DNA from: Candidatus Obscuribacter sp.
Lineage (GTDB): Bacteria; Cyanobacteriota; Vampirovibrionia; Obscuribacterales; Obscuribacteraceae
DNA: 52,196 nt
Assembly (NCBI GenBank): GCA_021772095.1
Contig: JADYXR010000031.1
Span: forward strand, 1 to 52,196
Direction of reading: 5' to 3'
A program made the translations under genes and the position numbers. Shown here piece by piece: positions 44,687 through 52,196 of the stretch. The notes beneath the pieces are model-generated. The model was not told the origin of the DNA and did not search any database. It was given only the letters and a program-made list of their open reading frames with translations. The first letter of the stretch is position 1, and each line of letters starts with the position of its first letter.

Positions 44687-46465
44687 CTAATTACTTTTAA
44701 GTCTGCTTTCCAATTCATCAAGCTGCTTCAATCGAGCCGCGGATAACTGGTTGGGGTGTTTTCCGGCCTTGAGTTGTTGATGACGAGTGATCTCGCCTCG
44801 AACGTTGATTCGCAGCGTATCAAAGATTGAGAACGCACTTGCCGGCAGTCCAACAACTCCGGCGGCGAACAAGTTGTTGTTGGTTCCCCGCGCCGCTGTT
44901 ACACCAGAGTTTTTATTGTAACGGTGATGGAAGCCAGGGTAGATGAACAACACACCACTTGCCACTTTCGAGGCACCGACATAGGCGCCGGCACCGATGT
45001 TTTGCGTGGCGGTCAATTTAGCCTTATCGCGAGCCTTGTCACTGCTGGTGATGGCATCCTCAAAAGTCTTTTCACCGCTCGCGTACACAGTGGAGCGATG
45101 AACTGCAACTTCAACTTTTTCCGGTGCTAACTTTGTGTTCTGCACCGCTCGATCAAGTGCGGCGTGATGGCTTTTTAAACGCTCGATGGTCGCGTTCTCT
45201 GCAGTATCGGTAGCGGGTTTTAGTAAATTACGATGGTGCTCCGAGACTATTTTTCCGTAGTAGCGACTCACCACAGGTGCCACCATAGTTAAGCCACCGG
45301 ACACAGCAAACAAAACACCTGCGTAGCCGTTATAGATTCGTTGTCTTTTGTGAAGCGATTCAAAAGCTAAGTAGCAACCAAGGGCATTTGTCGTGTTTTT
45401 AAACACATCGAATCCCAACTGCATCTGCTGGAATGCGAACAATTTACGCTTCCCGATATGGAATCTTTCGAACTGCTGCAAATTCTGATCGCGCATGTCT
45501 CGCAACACGTCATCCTCGGCTTCATCGAGTTCCACTCGACCTGACAGCGCCGACATTGTTTTTTCAGTGGCAAGCATTTGCGATCGCTTTTCCAACATCG
45601 AATCAATTTCATTCTTCAATGCAAGAACACGCGCGCGCGACTTTTTTGCGGAATAACCTTTTCTGTTTGCCTGGAACATGTGAAACTCGTTGATGCCGAA
45701 TTCCATCCCGGCAGCGCTCGCACCAATTATGGAACCAACCATTGGAATTATGTTTGCAGATTCTTGAACTACACGTTTGACCTTCAGCGGTTCTTTTAAA
45801 CGTCTGCCGCGATTGTGGACCGATATGATTCCTCCAGTCAAACCCAATGCCGAGTTAAGTTCCTGAAAAGCACCGTACCTCCAGCCTTTCCAGCGTCCTT
45901 GCTTTGCCACTTCCTGATTGTAGTGAATACCGAACCGCTCGAGCTCGATCTCTTTTAATAAAATCTGTCGAGTCAGATCATCAATTTTTTGCTCGACTTC
46001 GTCTGCACTCATGGCGATGCCTTCGCGCAACAGTGGCGTGTCCGTCGTTGAATCACCCTGGGCAAGCAGCTCTCCATTGACGGCTGAATCTAAGATTGGT
46101 GTGTCGCTTTTTAGTAATGGCTTATTTGGATCGTAATCAGGATCACCATCATAATTTGAATCGGATTGATTATCCTCGACGTGTTGATCTGTAGATGCTT
46201 CCGCCGGCGATGTTGAAGATGCTGATGAATCCTCGGCTTCAGTATTCTTTCTGGTTGTAGCATTTAAACCGAAATCATCCACAAATTTTGGCGGTTCTGA
46301 AGGTGCAGAACCGACAGTTGATTTTGTTTCGATTGGATTTCGAACATCCGGCGCAGTCGAGGGTATCGTTGAAGCCCAGGCCGCAAGCGGGGAAAACAAC
46401 AATTGAAAAAACAAAAGAGATAACGAACTTGTCTTTACTAAATTATTGGTTGCCAACATAAACAT
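44687..46465 (-). CDS. Large exported protein with several hydrophobic segments, unknown function
   Basis: I start at the ATG at 46465, after AAGGAAATCA, giving 592 residues with a signal peptide (LSLLFFQLLFSPLAAWA). Residues about 28-140 are acidic, Ser/Thr/Asp-rich and disordered (SNYDGDPDYDPNKPLL). The rest is helical: a coiled segment near 160-185 (EVEQKIDDLTRQILLKEIELERF), hydrophobic segments such as IIPMVGSIIGASAAGMEFGI, YAGVLFAVSGGLTMVAPVVS and ASGVLFIYPGFH, and basic stretches between. It ends LDELESRLKSN. I recognise no family. It probably sits at the membrane. Confidence 0.65.
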   Translation of the reverse strand: MFMLATNNLVKTSSLSLLFFQLLFSPLAAWASTIPSTAPDVRNPIETKSTVGSAPSEPPKFVDDFGLNATTRKNTEAEDSSASSTSPAEASTDQHVEDNQSDSNYDGDPDYDPNKPLLKSDTPILDSAVNGELLAQGDSTTDTPLLREGIAMSADEVEQKIDDLTRQILLKEIELERFGIHYNQEVAKQGRWKGWRYGAFQELNSALGLTGGIISVHNRGRRLKEPLKVKRVVQESANIIPMVGSIIGASAAGMEFGINEFHMFQANRKGYSAKKSRARVLALKNEIDSMLEKRSQMLATEKTMSALSGRVELDEAEDDVLRDMRDQNLQQFERFHIGKRKLFAFQQMQLGFDVFKNTTNALGCYLAFESLHKRQRIYNGYAGVLFAVSGGLTMVAPVVSRYYGKIVSEHHRNLLKPATDTAENATIERLKSHHAALDRAVQNTKLAPEKVEVAVHRSTVYASGEKTFEDAITSSDKARDKAKLTATQNIGAGAYVGASKVASGVLFIYPGFHHRYNKNSGVTAARGTNNNLFAAGVVGLPASAFSIFDTLRINVRGEITRHQQLKAGKHPNQLSAARLKQLDELESRLKSN

Positions 46466-46863
46466 TGATTTCCTTGTCGTTTGGAATCTTTCAACTCCGG
46501 CGCTCGCTAGCATAACAACCACATGTGGACGCCTTGTGATCGCCTATCTTTCATTGAAGTTTCGACATTGATCGAAAATTCCGCCGGCTGTCAATAAATT
46601 CTCCATGGAAATTAGGTGCAGAAATTCGCAGACAAGGGACTAGAATACACCACCCAGCGCGCCTTGAATCGCTGCGCGCAGTATGTCCTAATTGCTTGTT
46701 CGTAGTCGATATTTTCAAAACTTTGACGGCGACTTAGAGTTCAGTCCAAACAACACTGAAAAAATTTTCGAAATCAAAACATTCAAAGTGATCGTGAAGT
46801 GATCGAATTCGCAGACTTGTTTTTGCGTATCACTGAAGACATTCGTTTAGACGAGAAAAAAAA
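46466..46863. other. Intergenic gap
   Basis: 398 bp, moderately AT-rich, between the 3' end of the metallo-hydrolase gene and the gene at 44687-46465. The left part should hold the promoter of the latter. No gene or clear hairpin was seen. Confidence 0.4.
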
Positions 46864-47502
46864 CTACTTTGCACTGACAAACGGATTGTCTCGTTTCTCT
46901 TTCCAAATCACGGTATCAGGACCATGTCCAGTCACAACCCGAGTGCTGTCATCGAGTGTGAACAAACGATTTGAAATCGAGTCGATAATTTCTTCGAATG
47001 AACCGCCCCATAGATCTGTTCGACCGATGCCTTGTCGAAACAACGTATCGCCGGCGAACAACACACTCTCTTTGTCTTCAACTGAAAAACAAAGACTTCC
47101 AGGAGTGTGACCAGGCGTGTGAATAACGGAAGCTTTGAGGTTTCCGAATTTCACCTCTTCCTCATCATCTAAATAACGATCGACTGGAAGTGGATCGGTT
47201 GCTGTAAAACCGAACATGCTGCATTGCTTCAAAAGGTTGTCGTAGAGCCATTGATCGCCCTTATGCAGGCAAATCTCCGCTCCGGTTTTTTCTTTTACTT
47301 CGCGACTGCCGAGTACGTGATCGAAGTGCGCATGCGTGTGAAGCAGGTATTTGATCTTCAATCCCATTTTTTCAGCAGCAGCGATAATCACATCGACATC
47401 GCCGCCCGCGTCTATGACAGCCGCTTCACCGGTTTCTTTGCAGCCAATGATCGAACAATTGCATTGCAACGGTCCAACTGGAAAACTTTCTACAACTAGC
47501 AT
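46864..47502 (-). CDS. Metallo-beta-lactamase-fold hydrolase, glyoxalase II-like
   Basis: The 212-residue protein has the binuclear metal site: LHTHAHFDHVLG (HxHxDH), THTPGHTPGSLC-like (HTPGHTPGSLCF), LFAGDTLFRQGIGRTDLWGG and VVTGHGPDT. The length and arrangement match small YcbL-type glyoxalase II-like enzymes, which hydrolyse thioesters or related compounds; the exact substrate is unknown. The ATG directly follows the prs stop (TAA-ATG), with no separate ribosome site, so translation is probably coupled to prs. Confidence 0.9.
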   Translation of the reverse strand: MLVVESFPVGPLQCNCSIIGCKETGEAAVIDAGGDVDVIIAAAEKMGLKIKYLLHTHAHFDHVLGSREVKEKTGAEICLHKGDQWLYDNLLKQCSMFGFTATDPLPVDRYLDDEEEVKFGNLKASVIHTPGHTPGSLCFSVEDKESVLFAGDTLFRQGIGRTDLWGGSFEEIIDSISNRLFTLDDSTRVVTGHGPDTVIWKEKRDNPFVSAK

Positions 47503-48492
47503 TTACTCGAACATCTCGCTTACTGACGAATCATCATGAATGCGAGCGATCGCTTCGCCAAGCAATCTGGCGACGCTGAGCTGAACGATTTTGTCGGAAA
47601 TATTCTCGCGGTCATGTGGAATCGAATTGGTGACAATGAGTTTCTTGATGCAAGACTTGTTGATGCGATCGTTGGCCGGTCCGGATAGAACCGCGTGAGT
47701 TGCGCATGCATAAACTTCGCGAGCGCCTTCTCTCATTAGAAGGTCGGCGCCTTTGACGAGTGTGCCGGCGGTGTCCACCATGTCGTCGACCATAATCGCG
47801 ATTTTGCCTTCGACTTCACCAACGACCGACATTACTTCGGCAACGTTGTGTTTCTCAGGGTTTCTGCGTTTGTCGATGATTGCAATTGGAGCGTCATCGA
47901 GTTTTTTCGCGAATGCTCTTGTTCTCGACACGCCGCCTACATCAGGGCTGACGAGGACGATGTCTTCGAGTTCGAGACTGCGAATGTAATCGAGAAGAAC
48001 TGGGCTGGCATATAAGTGATCGACAAGGATATTGAAGAATCCCATGATTTGCGGAGCGTGCAGGTCGAGTGCGACGACTCGTTGAGCACCAGCAGTGGTG
48101 AGCAAGTCGGCAATCAATTTTGCTGTGATCGCTTCGCGACCAGCCGCTTTTCGATCCTGCCTGCCGTAACCGTAATAAGGAATTACTACCGTGATGCGAC
48201 CGGCGGAAGCACGCTTCAGTGCGTCCAGCAAGATCAACAGTTCCATCAAATTCTCATTGACTGGAGTGCATGTTGGTTGAATGACGAAACAATCGAGACC
48301 GCGCACGCTCTCTTGAACTTGCACATATATTTCGCCATCGGAAAACGGAGAGATCCTAATAGGCGAGACTTGAAGTCCCATGTACTCCGCAACTTCCCGC
48401 GCTAATTCAGGATTGGCTGTACCAGCCAGTATGCGAAGTTCGGTTTTACCACCTGCTAACAAGCGTTGACGAGCGGGCATTTCTGCAACCAA
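47503..48492 (-). CDS. prs: Ribose-phosphate pyrophosphokinase
   Basis: The enzyme makes PRPP from ribose 5-phosphate and ATP for nucleotide, His and Trp synthesis. Motifs are FSDGEIYVQVQESVRG, IPYYGYGRQDRK, the family stretch ALDLHAPQIMGFF, SPDVGGVSR, and the PRPP loop VDDMVDTAGTL. I favour TTG at 48492 because GGAGG lies eight bases upstream; ATG at 48480 is the alternative. This gives 329 residues, slightly longer than the usual 310-320. The stop abuts the ATG of the metallo-hydrolase. Confidence 0.96.
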   Translation of the reverse strand: MVAEMPARQRLLAGGKTELRILAGTANPELAREVAEYMGLQVSPIRISPFSDGEIYVQVQESVRGLDCFVIQPTCTPVNENLMELLILLDALKRASAGRITVVIPYYGYGRQDRKAAGREAITAKLIADLLTTAGAQRVVALDLHAPQIMGFFNILVDHLYASPVLLDYIRSLELEDIVLVSPDVGGVSRTRAFAKKLDDAPIAIIDKRRNPEKHNVAEVMSVVGEVEGKIAIMVDDMVDTAGTLVKGADLLMREGAREVYACATHAVLSGPANDRINKSCIKKLIVTNSIPHDRENISDKIVQLSVARLLGEAIARIHDDSSVSEMFE

Positions 48493-48582
48493 GAGACTGT
48501 CCTCCAAGCCATTCCACGAGCATTGTAGATGAGAAACGGCATTATAGAAAGCTTTGATTCGAGGTTTAACTACAAATCACAC

Positions 48583-49875
48583 TTAAGAAAATGGCAACTC
48601 ACCGGACAGGGAGAGCGTTAACGCGCCTTCAAGAGAACACTTAACATGCATATATGAGAGCCCACCCTGAACATATGCGGCATAAGGAGGACGCAAAGGA
48701 CCGTCGGCAGAAAACTCGATTGTCGCACCTTCGACGAACGTGCCGCCCGCCATAATGATTTGATCCTGATATCCGGGCATATTCGCTGGTTCCGGATCGA
48801 CATGAGCATTGACTGGAGAGAAACGTTGAATCGCTTTGCAAAAATTGATCAGCTTGTCGCGAGCACCAAACTCGATAGACTGAATGATGTCGAAGCGCTT
48901 GTCCAGCGGTTTTGGACTGACTGTAAATCCGAGCTGATCGAACACGCACGCCGTCAGTGCAGCGCCCTTCAAGGCCGAGGCAACGACTGAAGGCGCAAGA
49001 AATAGTCCTTGAAAAATCGTGCGACCCTGATTGAAACTGTGCCCCATGTGACCGCCAACCCCGGGTGCAGTCAGCCGATTGAGCGCTGAATCAACCGCGG
49101 ATTTCTTTCCGGCGATGTAACCGCCGGCGACACAAAGCCCGCCGCCAGGGTTTTTGATCAAGCTGCCGGCGACAAGATCGGCTCCTACATTTGTTGGTTC
49201 AGTTGTTTCGACGAACTCTCCATAGCAATTGTCGACGATTACTAAACCGTCTTTATCGACTGTGCGAACGGCGTCAATCATCATTTTCAATTCGTCATTT
49301 GAATAGCTGCGCCTGGTCATGCTGTATCCACGCGACTTTTGCAGATAGTAGATCGCAGACGGTGCGTGAGGCTTGATCGCGTCGACCATTTTTTGAACGC
49401 ACGAATCGCGGTGGCCATCGACGTTTTCATGGACGAGTAATGAGCCTATATCAATCTGCTCGTACTTCGCACCGAGCCGAACCAGGCTGCCGGGCTCGTC
49501 GCCCACGATGCCGAGCACTTCCTCCAGCGAGTCGTAAGGCGTGCCGGTCAGGCATAAAAGTTTTTGCGAGCTGGAGATATTGCCGAGAATTGCGCATGCA
49601 AGTGCGTGCGTTCCGCTGACGAACTGCATGCGAAGACAGGCTGATTCACTGCCAAAAACGTCAGCAAAGATTGCATCGAGCGCTTCACGGCCGGGATTGT
49701 CGATACCGTATCCGGTTTTCTCAGCGAAGAATTCTTCGGTGACTCGAGCTTCCCTGAAGGCCTTGAGCACCTTGTGTTGATTGGTGAGAGCCGCATCATC
49801 AATGGCTTTGAAGACGTCTTTTAGCCGCTCCTCACTGGTGTCGATCAGATCGCTGACTTTGTTTTTGGTTGTCAT
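48583..49875 (-). CDS. Methionine gamma-lyase/aluminium-resistance family PLP protein
   Basis: The 430-residue cytoplasmic protein resembles the YnbB-like family, annotated as methionine gamma-lyase family or aluminium-resistance protein, within fold type I PLP enzymes. Visible features are FAEKTGYGIDNPGREALD, MQFVSGTHALACAI, DGLVIVDNCYGEF (PLP-ring Asp) and the Lys in GSLIKNPGGGLCVAGGYIAGK-like sequence (residues about 232-252), near the expected Schiff-base lysine. The end has MHVKCSLEGALTLSLSG, which is typical. The substrate is not established for the family. Upstream of prs on the same strand, with a 90-bp gap. Confidence 0.88.
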   Translation of the reverse strand: MTTKNKVSDLIDTSEERLKDVFKAIDDAALTNQHKVLKAFREARVTEEFFAEKTGYGIDNPGREALDAIFADVFGSESACLRMQFVSGTHALACAILGNISSSQKLLCLTGTPYDSLEEVLGIVGDEPGSLVRLGAKYEQIDIGSLLVHENVDGHRDSCVQKMVDAIKPHAPSAIYYLQKSRGYSMTRRSYSNDELKMMIDAVRTVDKDGLVIVDNCYGEFVETTEPTNVGADLVAGSLIKNPGGGLCVAGGYIAGKKSAVDSALNRLTAPGVGGHMGHSFNQGRTIFQGLFLAPSVVASALKGAALTACVFDQLGFTVSPKPLDKRFDIIQSIEFGARDKLINFCKAIQRFSPVNAHVDPEPANMPGYQDQIIMAGGTFVEGATIEFSADGPLRPPYAAYVQGGLSYMHVKCSLEGALTLSLSGELPFS

Positions 49876-50050
49876 CAGAATTTTCTTTATGAAATTTGGA
49901 AGATCAATTGAACTAATCCAATCGGGATTTCGTCAATAAAAGTATAACGATGTGATCGGGACCAGTAGTCGACATATTTAAGAAGCTTGAGAGAATCCTC
50001 CAGCTCACACGTTATCCACCGCTCATTCAAACCGCAGGAGGTATTCGGAG

Positions 50051-51124
50051 ATGTGGAATAACATTTTGTCGGTTATCAAGAAGATTGATATTGCTTCTTT
50101 TGTTTGTGAGGAGAGCTGTCGCTTTTGCGGACGCGCAGCTCTCGATGGACGAAAGCGAAGTAGTCTGGTGCTAGAAACATCCGCGTCTACGCTCATGCAT
50201 GCACAGTTGAAGACAGGTCCGCCACAAGCGACCTGCCTCTGCATCACATGTAGTGAATTGATGTACTCAAGCCGGCAGTCGATTTGGTCGCTGCCGATTC
50301 CGGGTTTGCGCGCAGAGGCTGATGGGGTCGAGCGTGATGGTGATCTCGCGAAGTGGAAAGACGGGCACCGTCCTTCGTATAAAGATGTTGTACCCGCGGA
50401 TGATGACGACATTTGTGGTGCGAATAACAACTATGATGGTGGCATTCATTCGGGTGGCAATGATAGTCGTTCGACGGAAGCTGGCAAACGCTGGAACCAC
50501 GATGGTCAGCCGCGACATGGAGCAAGCCGTTCAAACCAAGATGGAGTTTTGGAACTTCGCCAGGGCACTGCATTTGGTACCACTTGCTTGCTGACCGTAG
50601 CAACTGCAGGAATGTATGAAGGTCCGATGCAGAAACTTATAAGAAGGTTGAAGTACGACGACGACAAACTTGTGGTCGCCGATATCGGTCCTTTGATGAA
50701 CCGCGCATATGAAATGCTTCTCACCGCGATGCCGAATTTGCTTGATGAAAAAGATAACATCTTATTGGTGCCCGTTCCTCTACATCCAGGCAGGCAGCGC
50801 AAGCGCGGCTACAATCAGGCTGAATTGATCGCCAAGGAATTTGCCAAACTCCGAAACCTTCGAGTGGAGACTAGTGCTTTAAAACGCAAGCGAAAGACTC
50901 GACCTCAGTATGGTTTGAAACGCCAAGAACGGCTCACCAACATCAAAGACGCATTCCAAATCGGAGGTGTGGATATTAAAAACAAAACCATAATACTGGT
51001 CGATGACGTCTTCACTTCAGGCGCGACTCTGACCACTTGCGCTGCCCTGCTCACCGAATGCGGTGCCAAGCAAGTGACAGCCATGGCTGCTGCTCGGGCA
51101 CCTTATGATAAACGCGGACGATAA
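50051..51124 (+). CDS. comF: ComF-family phosphoribosyltransferase-like protein with insertion
   Basis: The 357-residue protein has an N-terminal Cys cluster (C19, C23, C26, then C62, C64 and C67), presumably a zinc finger, and a C-terminal PRTase fold: LIRRLKYDDDKLV, VPVPLHPGRQRKRGYNQAELIAKE (in two parts), KRKRKTRPQYGLKRQERLTNIKDAF and the PRPP loop IILVDDVFTSGATL. ComF proteins act in DNA uptake and transformation. They are usually 200-240 residues; here about 100 polar residues (about 80-180, rich in Asp, Gly, Asn and Arg) lie between the finger and PRTase parts. GCAGGAGG precedes the ATG. Whether the organism is competent is not shown. Confidence 0.85.
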   Translation: MWNNILSVIKKIDIASFVCEESCRFCGRAALDGRKRSSLVLETSASTLMHAQLKTGPPQATCLCITCSELMYSSRQSIWSLPIPGLRAEADGVERDGDLAKWKDGHRPSYKDVVPADDDDICGANNNYDGGIHSGGNDSRSTEAGKRWNHDGQPRHGASRSNQDGVLELRQGTAFGTTCLLTVATAGMYEGPMQKLIRRLKYDDDKLVVADIGPLMNRAYEMLLTAMPNLLDEKDNILLVPVPLHPGRQRKRGYNQAELIAKEFAKLRNLRVETSALKRKRKTRPQYGLKRQERLTNIKDAFQIGGVDIKNKTIILVDDVFTSGATLTTCAALLTECGAKQVTAMAAARAPYDKRGR

Positions 51125-51229
51125 ACCTCCTATTTAATAAGTAATGATTTCGCAAAACAACGGTACATTGCGAATTTCGGATCCTCTTGGCGTTGTATCA
51201 TTTGCATATCTAAGAAGTGTAGAGGTTAT

Positions 51230-52196
51230 ATGACACAGGAAAATCCAACGGGCGAAGAGCCCCGACGCGTTCGCCGTATGAGCGATGAAGAGACATCGAC
51301 GTACAGAGAGACTCGTCGTCGCCGGGAAGAAGGCGAAGAACCAGGCAACGATTACAAACGCGAACCACAGGGTGAAAGACCCGAGCGCGAGAATAACGTC
51401 AACCTCTACCTCAGCCCAAGACTGATGGATCTAGCCGGTGAGCTGGCAGACGAAGCGAAAATGACCGTTAAGATGTATTTGGTCGAAGCAATCAAGTACG
51501 TGCTTTTGGCTCAGGCTGGACGTTTTGATAAGAACGATAAATATAAAGCGGAATTCGTTTCGCAAGCAAGACAACGCACAGGCACGTGGAAAGCTGATTC
51601 CGAAAAGGCTAAAGATAATCCAGCCGCATTCGGTGGTGAAACCTCAGAGCAAAGTGCAGAACAACAATCCAGTGATTCTTCTGAGCCTTTAGACGGCGAC
51701 GAAGAAAGAGTCGCAAGAATCGCGGCGGACGGATCTGAACATTCATCAGAACACTCCAGCGAATCAAATGACGATGATTCAGAAGAGTCAGGTGTTAACT
51801 TCGGTGCCGAAGGCGAAGATGGCGATGATGTAGAAAAACAATCATCTGAAGACGGCGAATCGAAATCCGGCGGCGATGAATCAGGATATACACGCGGCAA
51901 GCCGACGCCTGAAGAAGCACGTCGTTTGCGTGATTTCGAAGCTAAATCAGAAACCAGTGGTGACCGCGGCGGAGATCGTGGACGCACCGGTGGCGGCGGC
52001 GGTTATGGCCGTCCAAGTGGCGAAGGTCGCCCATCCGGCGGTGGCGGCTATGGTCGTCCAAGTGGAGAAGGTCGCCCTAGTGGCGGTGGTTATGGTCGCT
52101 CCGGCGGCGAACGCACCGGCGGCGGTGGCGGTGGTTACGGTCGTTCTAGCGGCGGCGACGGTCGCACTGGCGGCGGTGGCGGTGGTTATGGTCGCC
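51230..52196 (+). CDS. RHH-like protein with acidic linker and Gly-Tyr-Gly-Arg repeats (3' end outside window)
   Basis: The ATG at 51230 follows AGAGG. The visible 322 residues begin with a charged stretch (residues 1-58, Arg/Glu-rich). Residues about 59-98 (NNVNLYLSPRLMDLAGELAD, then MTVKMYLVEAIKYVLLAQAG) have the beta-helix-helix pattern of ribbon-helix-helix DNA-binding proteins. Then comes an acidic Ser/Glu/Asp-rich region (about 125-225), and from about residue 245 repeats such as GGGGYGRPSGEGRPSG run to the window edge. Such GYGR/RGG-like tails bind nucleic acids and can condense. A nucleic-acid-binding role is an inference from these parts. Confidence 0.75.
   Translation, partial: MTQENPTGEEPRRVRRMSDEETSTYRETRRRREEGEEPGNDYKREPQGERPERENNVNLYLSPRLMDLAGELADEAKMTVKMYLVEAIKYVLLAQAGRFDKNDKYKAEFVSQARQRTGTWKADSEKAKDNPAAFGGETSEQSAEQQSSDSSEPLDGDEERVARIAADGSEHSSEHSSESNDDDSEESGVNFGAEGEDGDDVEKQSSEDGESKSGGDESGYTRGKPTPEEARRLRDFEAKSETSGDRGGDRGRTGGGGGYGRPSGEGRPSGGGGYGRPSGEGRPSGGGYGRSGGERTGGGGGGYGRSSGGDGRTGGGGGGYGR

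Noticed and set aside
1..52196. Insertion sequence, integrase or prophage
   Set aside because: No transposase, recombinase or phage structural protein, and no terminal inverted repeats with target duplications were seen.

Overview
The window is bacterial chromosome, roughly half G+C, gene-dense, with typical bacterial Shine-Dalgarno sites and frequent GTG/TTG starts. It carries housekeeping genes (uvrC, radA, rarA/mgsA, mfd, lgt, hpf, mnmA, prs, comF, a PpiC isomerase) among many TPR proteins, Pro/Gly-rich secreted proteins and low-complexity proteins. The mixture (long-form HPF, the methionine gamma-lyase/aluminium-resistance family protein, many TPR proteins, SLH-like and lipoprotein genes) suggests a non-photosynthetic relative of Cyanobacteria (Melainabacteria/Vampirovibrionia, perhaps Obscuribacterales). 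That assignment is inference from gene content only; there is no rRNA or tRNA gene here to test it.

Region 1 (1-10453, minus strand) is the accessory part and the most interesting. It reads right to left as two copies of a three-gene module, [Pro-rich secreted protein, Pro-rich secreted protein, small pilin-like protein], followed by a very large VirB6/TrbL-like membrane protein that runs off the left edge. I interpret it as part of a divergent type IV secretion or surface-appendage system. The two pilin-like proteins have mature parts differing at one residue, although their codons differ at dozens of synonymous sites. Between the modules lie an opposite-strand DUF6881-like gene, a 22-bp direct repeat and a roughly 12-copy tandem array of a 19-bp unit. 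Similar hairpins lie downstream of both pilin-like genes, and a third lies downstream of a coiled-coil gene.

Region 2 (10454-15283) is sparse: a long gene-poor gap, an unrecognised 150-residue protein, a coiled-coil protein, a degenerate coding fragment, rarA/mgsA, a 10/11-bp tandem repeat and a small winged-helix-like protein.

Region 3 (15426-23186) holds a TctD/TctE-like two-component pair, uvrC, radA, a small His/Asp-rich membrane-anchored protein and lgt. Region 4 (23339-36248) holds a 1269-residue TPR protein, hpf, a secreted TIM-barrel protein with an SLH-like tail, a small membrane protein, an RNA 2',3'-cyclic phosphodiesterase carrying an in-frame 15-nt repeat expansion, a His-rich peptidoglycan amidase, mnmA and another TPR protein.

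Region 5 (36450-52196) holds mfd followed closely by a PpiC-type lipoprotein foldase, a TPR protein, a small SESGG-repeat secreted protein, a protein made of four GspE/MshE N-terminal-like domains without an ATPase, a large membrane-associated unknown, a prs/metallo-hydrolase pair with abutting stop and start codons, a PLP enzyme, comF, and at the right edge a truncated protein joining a ribbon-helix-helix-like segment to Gly-Tyr-Gly-Arg repeats. No insertion sequence, integrase, CRISPR array, tRNA or rRNA was found.
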